Origin: CAZMCH01 sp964564735 | Lineage (GTDB): Bacteria > Poribacteria > DTPJ01 | Length of the DNA: 59,217 nucleotides | Assembly (NCBI GenBank): GCA_964564735.1 | Contig: CAZMCH010000016.1 | Location: 1 to 59,217, forward strand | Direction: 5' to 3' | Part shown: one piece after another, positions 52,078 through 59,217 of the stretch | How positions within the stretch are numbered: position 1 is the first letter of the stretch | Layout: every line of letters begins with the position of its first letter | The notes under the pieces: generated by a model | The model's database searches: none | What the model saw: only the letters and a program-made list of their open reading frames with translations | What the model was told of the DNA's origin: nothing | Made by a program: the position numbers and the translations under genes

Positions 52078-52920
52078 TTAATTAATAATCACATTATCAA
52101 TCAATCTTGTTTTTCCTATATAAACAGCAAGGGCAATAAGTATTTTGCCTTTTATGGTTTCACGTGCCTCAAGTGTTTCTGCATCAACTATGGATATATA
52201 GTCTATTTTGGCAAGTGGTTCATTATTTATCAATGAAAGCATTTCTTGGTAAAGTGTTGATGCGCTTACTTCACCAGATTTGATTAATTTTTCCGCCAAA
52301 GAAAGTGAATTGATTAAAATAAGGGCGGATTTTCGTTCTTCTGGATTTAGGTATTTATTCCTAGAACTCATTGCTAGACCATCAGCCTCTCTAACAGTTG
52401 GCATAATGATTATCTCAATATCAAAATTCATATCTTCGGACATACGCTTAATGACGGCGCATTGTTGAGCATCCTTTTGTCCGAAATATGCTTTATGTGG
52501 TTTGACAAGGTTAAATAGCTTGGTAACAACGGTTGTCACTCCTCGAAAATGCCCGGGTCTTGATGCTCCGCACATCTTTTCCGTTATTCCCTCAACATGC
52601 ACAAATGTCGCATAGCCCTTTGGATACATATCTCTTGTGGAAGGGGCGAAGATAACGTCAACGCCAACTTCGGAAGCCATTTTTGAATCGCTGTCAAGAT
52701 CTCTTGGGTATGCTTCGTAGTCCTCATTGGGACCAAACTGTGTTGGGTTGACAAAGATGCTAGTAACCACAACATCATTATCTTTTCTTGCCTGACGCAT
52801 AAGGCTGAGATGTCCTTCATGGAATGCCCCCATAGTCGGAACAAAGCCAATTGTCTTGCCTTCAGTCCGCAGGAAATTGCAATATTTTTGGATTTCTTTT
52901 GCTGAATTGATTATTTTCAT
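52078..52920 (-). CDS. panC: Pantothenate synthetase (pantoate-beta-alanine ligase)
   Basis: The 280-residue enzyme joins pantoate and beta-alanine with ATP to make pantothenate for coenzyme A. It has VPTMGAFHEGHLSLM (HxGH at 34-37), SIFVNPTQFGPNED, PGHFRGVTTVVTKLF and the KMSKS-like segment AMSSRNKYLNP. No Shine-Dalgarno is visible before ATG 52920, and a strong hairpin lies just upstream (52933-52953). The gene is convergent with archease, with a 59-base gap. It follows an outer-membrane protein gene on its strand. Confidence 0.95.
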   Translation of the reverse strand: MKIINSAKEIQKYCNFLRTEGKTIGFVPTMGAFHEGHLSLMRQARKDNDVVVTSIFVNPTQFGPNEDYEAYPRDLDSDSKMASEVGVDVIFAPSTRDMYPKGYATFVHVEGITEKMCGASRPGHFRGVTTVVTKLFNLVKPHKAYFGQKDAQQCAVIKRMSEDMNFDIEIIIMPTVREADGLAMSSRNKYLNPEERKSALILINSLSLAEKLIKSGEVSASTLYQEMLSLINNEPLAKIDYISIVDAETLEARETIKGKILIALAVYIGKTRLIDNVIIN

Positions 52921-52932
52921 AATAAAATGAAT

Positions 52933-52953
52933 AGGCAGGTATAAAACCTGCCT
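52933..52953 (-). terminator. Hairpin between the outer-membrane protein gene and panC
   Basis: AGGCAGGT (52933-52940), a five-base loop and ACCTGCCT (52946-52953) form a perfect eight-base stem. On the minus strand only a weak T-rich tract follows (ATTCATTTT), so it is a weak terminator or an attenuator located 13 bases before the panC ATG. Confidence 0.55.
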
Positions 52954-52982
52954 GAAAGATGCAATCTATTTATTTGATGTTT

Positions 52983-53531
52983 TTACTTTAATTTAATTAC
53001 AAACGCGCCTATTATTTGGATATTATCAACTCCACCTGTTACATATCTTCCTTCGGCAGTAATTTTTACCCCGGGACCGATTGGAATATCAACGCCTCCG
53101 CAAAGATGAAGCCCTAAATCTGTATCTGAACTTGATGCACCTGTAAATCCGGGGATACTTACCTCAAAGCTAGACCTTGAATAAATAAGCCCGATACCCG
53201 CACCTGCAAAAGGTGTGATTCCTCCACTAGAGAAATAATATTTAAGTGTTCCATTGACTCCAACTGATGTGAAATTCACTTCTGAGCCAAAGGTATCATA
53301 AGAATTGCCCCAGTAATCAACGCTGGCTTCTGCCTTTAATGCAGTCAATTGAGGAAATAAAGGACCAAGACAAGCAAGAACCCCAAACCCTAATGCGTTA
53401 TCCATAGGGTCTTCGGGTAAAACAAAGGCAACTTTTGCACCAATACCATCAAATCCCAAAGCATGACTCATACTTGGAAACAGAATCAGACACAGGAACG
53501 GAAAAGCGAATAATAATGAAAGCTTCTTCAT
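52983..53531 (-). CDS. Outer-membrane beta-barrel protein (OmpA/OmpW-like size)
   Basis: The 182-residue protein has a signal peptide (MKKLSLLFAFPFLCLILFP, cleaved near SHA). Eight or so amphipathic strands follow, including GAKVAFVLPE, ALKAEASVDYWG, VNGTLKYYF, PFAGAGIGLIYSRSS and KITAEGRYVTGG, ending in AFVIKLK. It is an eight-stranded barrel by size and pattern. No porin or OmpA-peptidoglycan-binding domain is present. GGGGGA lies before the ATG. The function is unknown. Confidence 0.8.
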   Translation of the reverse strand: MKKLSLLFAFPFLCLILFPSMSHALGFDGIGAKVAFVLPEDPMDNALGFGVLACLGPLFPQLTALKAEASVDYWGNSYDTFGSEVNFTSVGVNGTLKYYFSSGGITPFAGAGIGLIYSRSSFEVSIPGFTGASSSDTDLGLHLCGGVDIPIGPGVKITAEGRYVTGGVDNIQIIGAFVIKLK

Positions 53532-53602
53532 CTTGTCCCCCTTAAAAAGTTTTATATTCCTGAAAGAAATGATTCAGGCAAGAATATAAAGATGTTTGAT
53601 AT

Positions 53603-55687
53603 TTAATCTTCGCTAGAACCTTTAGAAGCCTTATAAGCGGCGTTTATCTTTGCACTTACATCTGGTGGAACTTCCTCGTAATGAGAAAATTCCATAGAAA
53701 AAGAACCTCTATCGCTTGTGATTGATCTAAGATCGACTGAATATCTATACATTTCAGCAAGCGGAACATTCGCCTTGATAATTTGCCTGCCATTTTCGGG
53801 AGTTACACCGACGATTCTGCCTCTTCTTCCATTAAGGTCGCTCATGATTTCGCCCATATACTCATCTGGAATAGTGATTTCAACACTCATAATTGGCTCC
53901 ATTATAAATGGATTAGCAAACTCCATCGCCTTTTTGAAAGCCATTGATGCAGCTATTTTGAATGCCATTTCAGATGAATCGACTTCATGATAAGAACCAT
54001 CATATAGAGTTACTTTTACATCAACAACAGGTGAGCCAGAAAGAACACCTTCGGTTATTGTTTCAAGCAATCCTTTTTCAACAGCAGGAATATATTGTCT
54101 TGGGACTGACCCACCGACAATAGCATCAACAAACTCAAAACCTTTTCCACGTTCTTGCGGTTCGATTTTCAACCAAACATCTCCATATTGTCCACGACCA
54201 CCAGTTTGTTTTTTATATCTGCCTTGTTGTTGGCTTGTGGATCGGATTGTTTCTCTATATGGTATTTTTGGTTCAAATAGATTTGCACCGACGTTAAATC
54301 GCTTCTGGATTTTTGACAAAATAACGTTAATATGTAATTCTCCCATGCCTGATATTATAGTTTCTTTTGTTTCACTATCTCTTGTCATTGAGAACGTCAA
54401 ATCTTCCTCTGCCATTCTAATCAGTGCTGTTCCTAATTTTTCGTCATCACCTTGTGTTTTTGGTGTAACTGCCATTGATATTGTTGGTTTTGGAAAATCT
54501 ATTGGCGCGAGTATAAGCTTATTATTTGTATCGCATAATGTATCATTTGTGCCTGTTTTGCTTAGTTTCATAACTGAACCAAAATCACCAGCAACGACCT
54601 TATCGGTATTGGTAAATTTCTTGCCATTAACAAATGATACATTACCGATTCTCTCATCAGCATCCTGACTAGAATTATAAACAGATGAATCAGCCTTTAA
54701 TGTACCTGAGTATACCCTGAAAAAGTTGACTTTTCCTGCATAAGGGTCAGTAATGCTTTTAAATACAAATGCTGCCAATGGACCATTTGGATCTGCAGTT
54801 AATTCTATCTCTTCATCGCTTCCCATTTTTTTAGCTTTTGTTGGTGGAAGATCAACAGGGGAAGGAAAATAGCCAATCATATCTAATATTATCTGGGGTC
54901 CCACATTAGCAAGGGCAGAACCAAAGAATACAGGAACAAAACTATTATTTGTTATTCCTTCTTTAAGTCCATTTGAAATTTCTTCGTCAGTTAGCTCTTC
55001 ACCACCAAGATATTTTTCAAGCAATTCATCATTAGTTTCTGCAACAGCATCGATTAATCTTTCCCTAAATAAATCTATTTGATCCTGCATATCTGCTGGA
55101 ACATCTATAGGTTGCAGTTTCTTTCCGCTATCGGGCTTTGCAAATGCTTTCATTCTTACAAGATCAACAATACCTTTGAATGTCGGACCTATACCTATTG
55201 GCAAATTTACTGGCACTATTTTTCCGCCTAATGACTCAAGCGATTCAATGGTCTCATCAAATTTAGCGTTTTCTTTTTCAATTTTATTAACAAATATTAT
55301 TCTAGGTCTTCCATATTTATCTGCTTTGAACCATGCCTTTTCTGTTCCTGCTTCTACACCAACAGTCGAATCAGCAATTAACAGTAGTATATCTGCAACT
55401 CTTATTGCGCTTTCCTGATCGCCTACAAAATCACTATATCCGGGTGTATCAAGCAAATTGATTTTATGTCCGTTCCATTCACAGATACAAAGTGACGTAT
55501 TTATGCTTGTTTTTCGCTGAATCTCTTCTTCATCATAATCCGATATTGTGTTACCATCATCCGATTTTCCTAGTTTATCAATGGCTCCGGCATCATATAG
55601 TAATGCTTCTGTCAAAGATGTTTTGCCGGTTTTGGCATGTGCGACTATGCCTATATTTCTGATTTTATCGGGTGTGTATTCCTTCAT
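53603..55687 (-). CDS. Elongation factor G paralogue (EF-G2-like)
   Basis: The 694-residue GTPase has AHAKTGKT (16-23), DTPG (80-83) and the downstream EF-G domains, including TGGRGQYGDVWLKIEP and VGGSVPRQYIPAVEKG. It resembles the FusA2-type paralogues (GVEAGTEKAWFKADKYG) rather than the main EF-G. The G4 motif NKxD reads NKIE (134-137), a substitution of the Asp that selects guanine. The function of such paralogues is uncertain; ribosome rescue or GTPase-independent roles are possible. AAGGAG lies before the ATG, and a strong promoter lies about 60 bases upstream. Confidence 0.9.
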   Translation of the reverse strand: MKEYTPDKIRNIGIVAHAKTGKTSLTEALLYDAGAIDKLGKSDDGNTISDYDEEEIQRKTSINTSLCICEWNGHKINLLDTPGYSDFVGDQESAIRVADILLLIADSTVGVEAGTEKAWFKADKYGRPRIIFVNKIEKENAKFDETIESLESLGGKIVPVNLPIGIGPTFKGIVDLVRMKAFAKPDSGKKLQPIDVPADMQDQIDLFRERLIDAVAETNDELLEKYLGGEELTDEEISNGLKEGITNNSFVPVFFGSALANVGPQIILDMIGYFPSPVDLPPTKAKKMGSDEEIELTADPNGPLAAFVFKSITDPYAGKVNFFRVYSGTLKADSSVYNSSQDADERIGNVSFVNGKKFTNTDKVVAGDFGSVMKLSKTGTNDTLCDTNNKLILAPIDFPKPTISMAVTPKTQGDDEKLGTALIRMAEEDLTFSMTRDSETKETIISGMGELHINVILSKIQKRFNVGANLFEPKIPYRETIRSTSQQQGRYKKQTGGRGQYGDVWLKIEPQERGKGFEFVDAIVGGSVPRQYIPAVEKGLLETITEGVLSGSPVVDVKVTLYDGSYHEVDSSEMAFKIAASMAFKKAMEFANPFIMEPIMSVEITIPDEYMGEIMSDLNGRRGRIVGVTPENGRQIIKANVPLAEMYRYSVDLRSITSDRGSFSMEFSHYEEVPPDVSAKINAAYKASKGSSED

Positions 55688-55743
55688 TTAGCAACTCTCC
55701 TTACAACTTACTCCTAATATAAATATCTCTATATAACAAATTG

Positions 55744-55772
55744 AGTATACACAAAGATTATCAGAAAGTCAA
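55744..55772 (-). promoter_or_regulatory. Promoter for the EF-G paralogue
   Basis: On the minus strand TTGACT (55772-55767) and TATACT (55749-55744) are 17 bases apart, about 60 bases upstream of ATG 55687. It is divergent from the LamG promoter at 55817-55845. Confidence 0.65.
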
Positions 55773-55816
55773 TGACAAAATATTTCGGTTTGTGATTTAA
55801 AAAGTGTATTTATTGT

Positions 55817-55845
55817 TTGACAAATTTAGTTATTATGGTTTAATA
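55817..55845 (+). promoter_or_regulatory. Promoter for the LamG pair
   Basis: TTGACA (55817-55822) and TTAATA (55840-55845) are 17 bases apart, about 50 bases before the TTG start at 55893. It is back-to-back with the EF-G promoter. Confidence 0.55.
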
Positions 55846-55892
55846 TATAAAATGTTAGCTGTAATCCTAATTGAAAGGAGGACTTTGTTATT

Positions 55893-56657
55893 TTGAAATA
55901 TTTATTTTTCTCAATTATTCTGCTTATTGTCATTTCAAGTTGTCTTTATGCCTTTGATACAAAAGGGCTAGTGCTTTATCTTAAGCTTGATGAAGGAAGT
56001 GGCAAGATAGCAAAAGACTCATCAGGGGACAAAAATGATGGTGAGCTTCAGGGAAATGTAGAATGGGTTGATGGCAAAATTGGCAAGGCGGTAAAAGCTT
56101 CGGATACCTCTGGTGGAGATATGATTGTCGTTAAAGACAGTCCTTCGCTTGATATTACAGATCAAATGACTATTGGTATGTGGGTAATGATCGAAACAGT
56201 TCCAGACGGTAGTTGTTCTTTGATTACCAAAGCTGATACCTATATGATCCATTCAAGTAATTGGAGTGGTAAAGGTATCGAGCAAGAATTGCTTTTATGG
56301 CCTTTTGACTTATGGCAATCGCCTGCTAGCACACCAATACAGCTAAACCAATGGAAACATGTTATTGGGACATTTGACGGTAAAGTTATAAAAATGTTCG
56401 TTGATGGCAAACTCATGGGACAAAGAGGCTATGCCAACAAAATAGCTGTTACAAATAACGATGTTGTCATTGGGCGTGATAGTCGTGCTTGCTGTAATAC
56501 TAGAAGGTCAAAATTGACCTTTGACGAAGTTGTTATATTCAACCGAGCCTTGGCTGATAATGAAGTTAAAGAAGTCATGGTCGGTGGTGGCAAGGCTGTT
56601 GATATGAGGGATCATATTACAGCTCTATGGGGCTACATTAAATCAAACCAAGATTAA
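55893..56657 (+). CDS. Secreted LamG (concanavalin-like) domain protein, copy 1
   Basis: The 254-residue protein has a signal peptide (KYLFFSIILLIVISSCLYA). A LamG/laminin-type jelly roll follows (LVLYLKLDEGSGKIAKDSSG, ITKADTYMIHSSNWSGKG, VVIGRDSRACCNTRR, TFDEVVIFNRAL). Members bind or, rarely, act on carbohydrates at the cell surface. The start is TTG 55893 with GGAGG 11 bases upstream; this is an unusual start but the only one that precedes the signal peptide. It is followed 18 bases later by a 254-residue paralogue, and both end in the motif LWGxIK. A role as a surface adhesin or glycan-binding partner is inference. Confidence 0.85.
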   Translation: MKYLFFSIILLIVISSCLYAFDTKGLVLYLKLDEGSGKIAKDSSGDKNDGELQGNVEWVDGKIGKAVKASDTSGGDMIVVKDSPSLDITDQMTIGMWVMIETVPDGSCSLITKADTYMIHSSNWSGKGIEQELLLWPFDLWQSPASTPIQLNQWKHVIGTFDGKVIKMFVDGKLMGQRGYANKIAVTNNDVVIGRDSRACCNTRRSKLTFDEVVIFNRALADNEVKEVMVGGGKAVDMRDHITALWGYIKSNQD

Positions 56658-56675
56658 TAAAAAAGGAGTAAGTTA

Positions 56676-57440
56676 ATGAAATCAACAATTTTCTTATTAG
56701 CGATTCTGTTTGTAGTCTGTGTAAGCTCAACCTATGCTTTGGATAAAGCAGGTATGGTTATGTATCTGTCTTTTAATGAAGGTAGTGGTACTGTTGCAAA
56801 AGATTCCTCAGGAGCAGGAAATAATGGTGCAATTATGGGTAATGTGGAATGGATAGCAGGCAAAAGTGGCAAGGCTCTTAAAATGCTTGATGATTCCGCT
56901 GACAATAAAGTTGTCGTTACTGCAAATGCTTCTATAGATTTTACCGATGCAATGTCTTATGGTGGTTGGGTAAATGTAGAAACATTGCCAGATGGTAGTT
57001 GTTCATTCATTACCAAAGCTGATTCCTATATGATTCACACCAGCAATTGGAGTGGTAAAGGTGTTGAAGTTGAACCATTAAATTGGCCCTTTGACGCATG
57101 GCAAACACCCATCAGTTCACCTATCCCGTTTGGTGAATGGCATCATGTAGTTGGAACTTATGGCAATGGAAAATTAAAAGCCTATGTCGATGGCAAACTC
57201 ATTAACGAGAGAGATTTCGCTGGTCCCATAGCTGTAACAACAAATGATCTAGTCATTGGTAGAGACAGCAGAGGTTGTTGTAACACAAGAAGACAGCTTA
57301 TTTCTGTTGATGAAGTATTTGCATTTAATCGTGCAATTACAGAAGCAGAAGTAAATGAACTGATGGCTGGTATTACATCCGCAGTCAGACCAGAAGGTCA
57401 CACCTCAACCCTATGGGGTGAAATCAAAGCCGGAAGATAA
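56676..57440 (+). CDS. Secreted LamG domain protein, copy 2
   Basis: The 254-residue product is a tandem duplicate of the previous gene, with more than half of its positions identical by eye. It has the same signal peptide plus LamG layout (MVMYLSFNEGSGTVAKDSSG, ITKADSYMIHTSNWSGKG, LVIGRDSRGCCNTRR), the same adjacent Cys pair and the same C-terminal LWGxIK. AAGGAG lies before the ATG. A terminator follows the stop, which ends the two-gene unit. Confidence 0.88.
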   Translation: MKSTIFLLAILFVVCVSSTYALDKAGMVMYLSFNEGSGTVAKDSSGAGNNGAIMGNVEWIAGKSGKALKMLDDSADNKVVVTANASIDFTDAMSYGGWVNVETLPDGSCSFITKADSYMIHTSNWSGKGVEVEPLNWPFDAWQTPISSPIPFGEWHHVVGTYGNGKLKAYVDGKLINERDFAGPIAVTTNDLVIGRDSRGCCNTRRQLISVDEVFAFNRAITEAEVNELMAGITSAVRPEGHTSTLWGEIKAGR

Positions 57441-57470
57441 TATTGTCTTAAAAAAGTTAGATATAAAGCA

Positions 57471-57514
57471 ATGTAGCCCAGTGTTTAAATCAAACGTTGG
57501 GCTACATGCTTTTT
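57471..57514 (+). terminator. Rho-independent terminator after the LamG pair
   Basis: ATGTAGCCCA (57471-57480) and TGGGCTACAT (57498-57507) form a perfect ten-base stem. An inner GTTT/AAAC pairing and a T-run follow. Confidence 0.85.
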
Positions 57515-57571
57515 AGGATTGATATTATCTCAAATCCATTCCTTAAATGTTAGTAAAACTGATATATATCA

Positions 57572-58858
57572 TTAGTCAGAGATTTCTATTTCTGCATTAA
57601 CCGCATCATTTTTAATTTTACCATCTTTATTGCCTTCTATTTTATTGCCTATGATCTTAATGCGATTAGCTTTTGATTCTATATAAATACCATATCTCAT
57701 ATTATCGCTGATTTCATTATTAATGATGTTTATATCATGGGTTTCTCCACGTATATATATCCCGCTTCCCTCACCATCTAACCCATTTCCTATGATTTTA
57801 TTATTTTCCAGCAAGTTTCGATGACCGCCTGTATATTCTGGCTCATTGCGGAAAAATACGCCATGACTTCTATTGCCAATGATTGTATTATTCCTTAGAA
57901 TATTATCTGTATCTTTATGACCAATTGATATGCCAAACTGTCCGTTGTTTCTTAATTCATTTCCCTCAAACAAACCATGCTTAACACGCCAACATAAGAA
58001 AAGCCCATCACTACCATTATCATGTGATAGATTATTTCTCATTATCGGTTTTTGTGAACCACTGCCGGGATGAAATCCAAGACTTGAATTATTATAGGAA
58101 ATACAATTCTCAACAACCGTATCATTGCTTTGCTGAAAGCTAATTCCATCGCCATTGTAATCATGGACTATACAATCCTTAATATATGTATTTTTGGCTC
58201 TAAAAAGGAATATACCTGCACCTCTACATCCGTTTAGATGATCGTTATTTTCTCTGTTTCCATCAATAGTTATATTCTCTATCTTTGCATTTTCTATATA
58301 ATATCCACTTACAACTGGAAAGGTATTTTTTGCGATTGCATTGCGAAAAACCATACAGTCAGCGTTTAATGGTTTATTAATCGCAAAATTATTACCATCT
58401 TGCGCGATTATTGTTGCAACAGTAGTATGAAAACCGCCAGAATTATCATCTGATATTGTAACGCCCATTCCAACTCTAAAACCAGAAGAATCAGACGGAG
58501 TTATTTCTTCTTGTCCATAGTCGCCATCTGTCGCCAAAAGAGATTTTATGCCATCAGACTTTTTTAGTATAGTGTCTTTGCCTTCACCAACTATAGTTAC
58601 ATTGCTTTTCAAATGAAGCGAATCATTCATTAGATAAGTTCCAGCTTTTATTAAGACAGTGCCTCCACCTAAATTAGAGACATAATCAACTGCTGATTGC
58701 AAAGCACTATTATCCGATCCGATAATATCAGCATCTTTTATGCCAACAGACACATATATTTTTTTTATCATTATATTATCCTCCGTCCTGATGTTTATTG
58801 CCAATGATAATATCATCATTACACTAATTAATGCAATATAATGGATTTTTTTATACAC
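57572..58858 (-). CDS. Parallel beta-helix (pectate-lyase-like) protein
   Basis: The 428-residue protein has GGGTVLIKAGTYLMNDSLHL, NVTIVGEGKDTIL and then repeated short beta-helix turns with NNDHLNGCRGAG, CISYNNSSLGFH, NNLSHDNGSDGL and ENNKIIGNGLDGEG. These coils belong to the NosD/pectate-lyase-like right-handed beta-helix family that binds or modifies polysaccharides. GTG 58858 gives a signal peptide (YKKIHYIALISVMMILS). An internal ATG at 58771 has GGAGG nine bases upstream and would start the mature, soluble form. The GTG overlaps the stop of the upstream gene. The true start, or use of both, is unresolved. Confidence 0.8.
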   Translation of the reverse strand: MYKKIHYIALISVMMILSLAINIRTEDNIMIKKIYVSVGIKDADIIGSDNSALQSAVDYVSNLGGGTVLIKAGTYLMNDSLHLKSNVTIVGEGKDTILKKSDGIKSLLATDGDYGQEEITPSDSSGFRVGMGVTISDDNSGGFHTTVATIIAQDGNNFAINKPLNADCMVFRNAIAKNTFPVVSGYYIENAKIENITIDGNRENNDHLNGCRGAGIFLFRAKNTYIKDCIVHDYNGDGISFQQSNDTVVENCISYNNSSLGFHPGSGSQKPIMRNNLSHDNGSDGLFLCWRVKHGLFEGNELRNNGQFGISIGHKDTDNILRNNTIIGNRSHGVFFRNEPEYTGGHRNLLENNKIIGNGLDGEGSGIYIRGETHDINIINNEISDNMRYGIYIESKANRIKIIGNKIEGNKDGKIKNDAVNAEIEISD

Positions 58859-59216
58859 GACTCAGCCTTCTTTGCACAAGCAATAGCATTATAATAAGCA
58901 ATACCGCAATAATTATAATATAGCTTTTTCCAATTATATTATTAGACCAAGCATATCCACCAAAATAACCAAGCATTGTTAGCACATTTACCCATAAAAC
59001 AAGACCTATATTATTAAATAAGGCAAATTTTGTATATTTCATGCGAACCATGCCGGGAATCACCGAAGTTAATAGCCAAAATCCACCGATAAACATTGCA
59101 GGAATGATAAGTTTTGCACCATGTTTCCTGCCGATTAATAAAGCCTGATCGATATGTTTTTTTGAGATGAATAACAATCTATCTTTTCTTGGAATTATAT
59201 TGCCGAGAGTATATTT
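58851..59216 (-). CDS. DedA-family membrane protein, 5' end outside the window
   Basis: The frame is open to the right edge, so only the C-terminal 121 residues are present. AKLIIPAMFIGGFWLLTSV, PGMVRMKYTKFALFNNIG and LVLWVNVLTMLGYFGGYAW, followed by a hydrophobic helix and QRRLSRV, match the C-terminal half of DedA/SNARE-associated proteins. These are inner-membrane proteins linked to undecaprenyl-phosphate or phospholipid flipping. The N-terminal half is not visible. The stop overlaps the GTG of the beta-helix gene. Confidence 0.75.
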   Translation of the reverse strand, partial: KYTLGNIIPRKDRLLFISKKHIDQALLIGRKHGAKLIIPAMFIGGFWLLTSVIPGMVRMKYTKFALFNNIGLVLWVNVLTMLGYFGGYAWSNNIIGKSYIIIIAVLLIIMLLLVQRRLSRV

Positions 59217-59217
59217 A

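Noticed and set aside
54237..54668. A 143-codon plus-strand ORF antisense to the EF-G paralogue
   Set aside because: It is an antisense shadow of a conserved gene, and its composition mirrors the reverse complement of that gene.
1..59217. tRNA genes, CRISPR arrays and riboswitches
   Set aside because: I looked for T-loop words, regularly spaced direct repeats and B12 or other riboswitch cores upstream of the B12-related genes and saw none; a covariance-model scan would be decisive.

Overview
The window is AT-rich bacterial chromosome with dense coding and a standard genetic code. The gene mix points to an uncultured heterotroph: a GH172/DUF2961 protein, a DUF6785-type membrane protein, many Gfo/Idh/MocA dehydrogenases and UroD-like proteins, a ceramidase-like hydrolase, LamG and beta-helix proteins, and a PorV/UPF0164-like outer-membrane protein. 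In my reading this set best fits Candidatus Poribacteria or a similar lineage. That assignment is inference from gene content; no rRNA gene is present to test it. I saw no tRNA, CRISPR array, riboswitch or replication origin.

Layout. 0-5.7 kb (+): the end of a HEAT-repeat gene with a strong terminator, then a promoter and a four-gene unit (papain-like peptidase, GH172 protein with a pilin-like tail, small exported protein, polytopic membrane protein). 5.7-16 kb (mostly -): three-PAS hybrid histidine kinase, secreted Ycf48-like beta-propeller behind a consensus promoter, argH, an antitoxin pseudogene with an internal amber codon, an aldo/keto reductase with ferredoxin tail, pcrA, and a DegT/DnrJ aminotransferase. 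16.4-19.4 kb (+): GH51 arabinofuranosidase and a radical SAM protein. 19.5-23.3 kb (-): flavodoxin, amidohydrolase, lipoprotein, UroD-like protein, outer-membrane protein.

23.6-38.3 kb is one long minus-strand array. It carries scpAB at its downstream end and, upstream, an exported O-methyltransferase, a probable alpha-toroid enzyme, UroD-like and Gfo/Idh/MocA proteins, a decayed MazEF-like pair, a ceramidase-like hydrolase, a beta-lactamase-fold hydrolase, a second DegT aminotransferase, a PTS EIIA-opine dehydrogenase fusion and two more Gfo/Idh/MocA genes. 38.6-45.2 kb (-) has an LL-diaminopimelate-type aminotransferase, a STAS protein, a PPC-domain protein, a third UroD-like protein, a CCA-adding-type enzyme, rsgA and a sugar isomerase. 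45.2-46.2 kb is a scar with an IS630-type transposase remnant.

46.2-52.0 kb (+) is the most unusual part: a tight four-gene operon of ROK kinase, corrinoid-activation protein (RACo-like), a RecQ-like protein with lost ATPase motifs and an inserted intact HNH nuclease domain, and archease. A perfect 12-bp inverted repeat lies exactly where the Walker A motif should be encoded. 52-59.2 kb holds panC, an outer-membrane barrel, an EF-G paralogue, two tandem LamG proteins, a beta-helix protein and a DedA-like fragment running off the window.

Working picture: extracellular and periplasmic carbohydrate and lipid breakdown feeds oxidoreductases and UroD-superfamily enzymes. Some of the latter keep the His-x-Cys zinc motif of corrinoid methyltransferases, which would fit the RACo-like activator. 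Several families of dispersed intergenic repeats and decayed toxin-antitoxin and IS fragments show past mobile-element activity.
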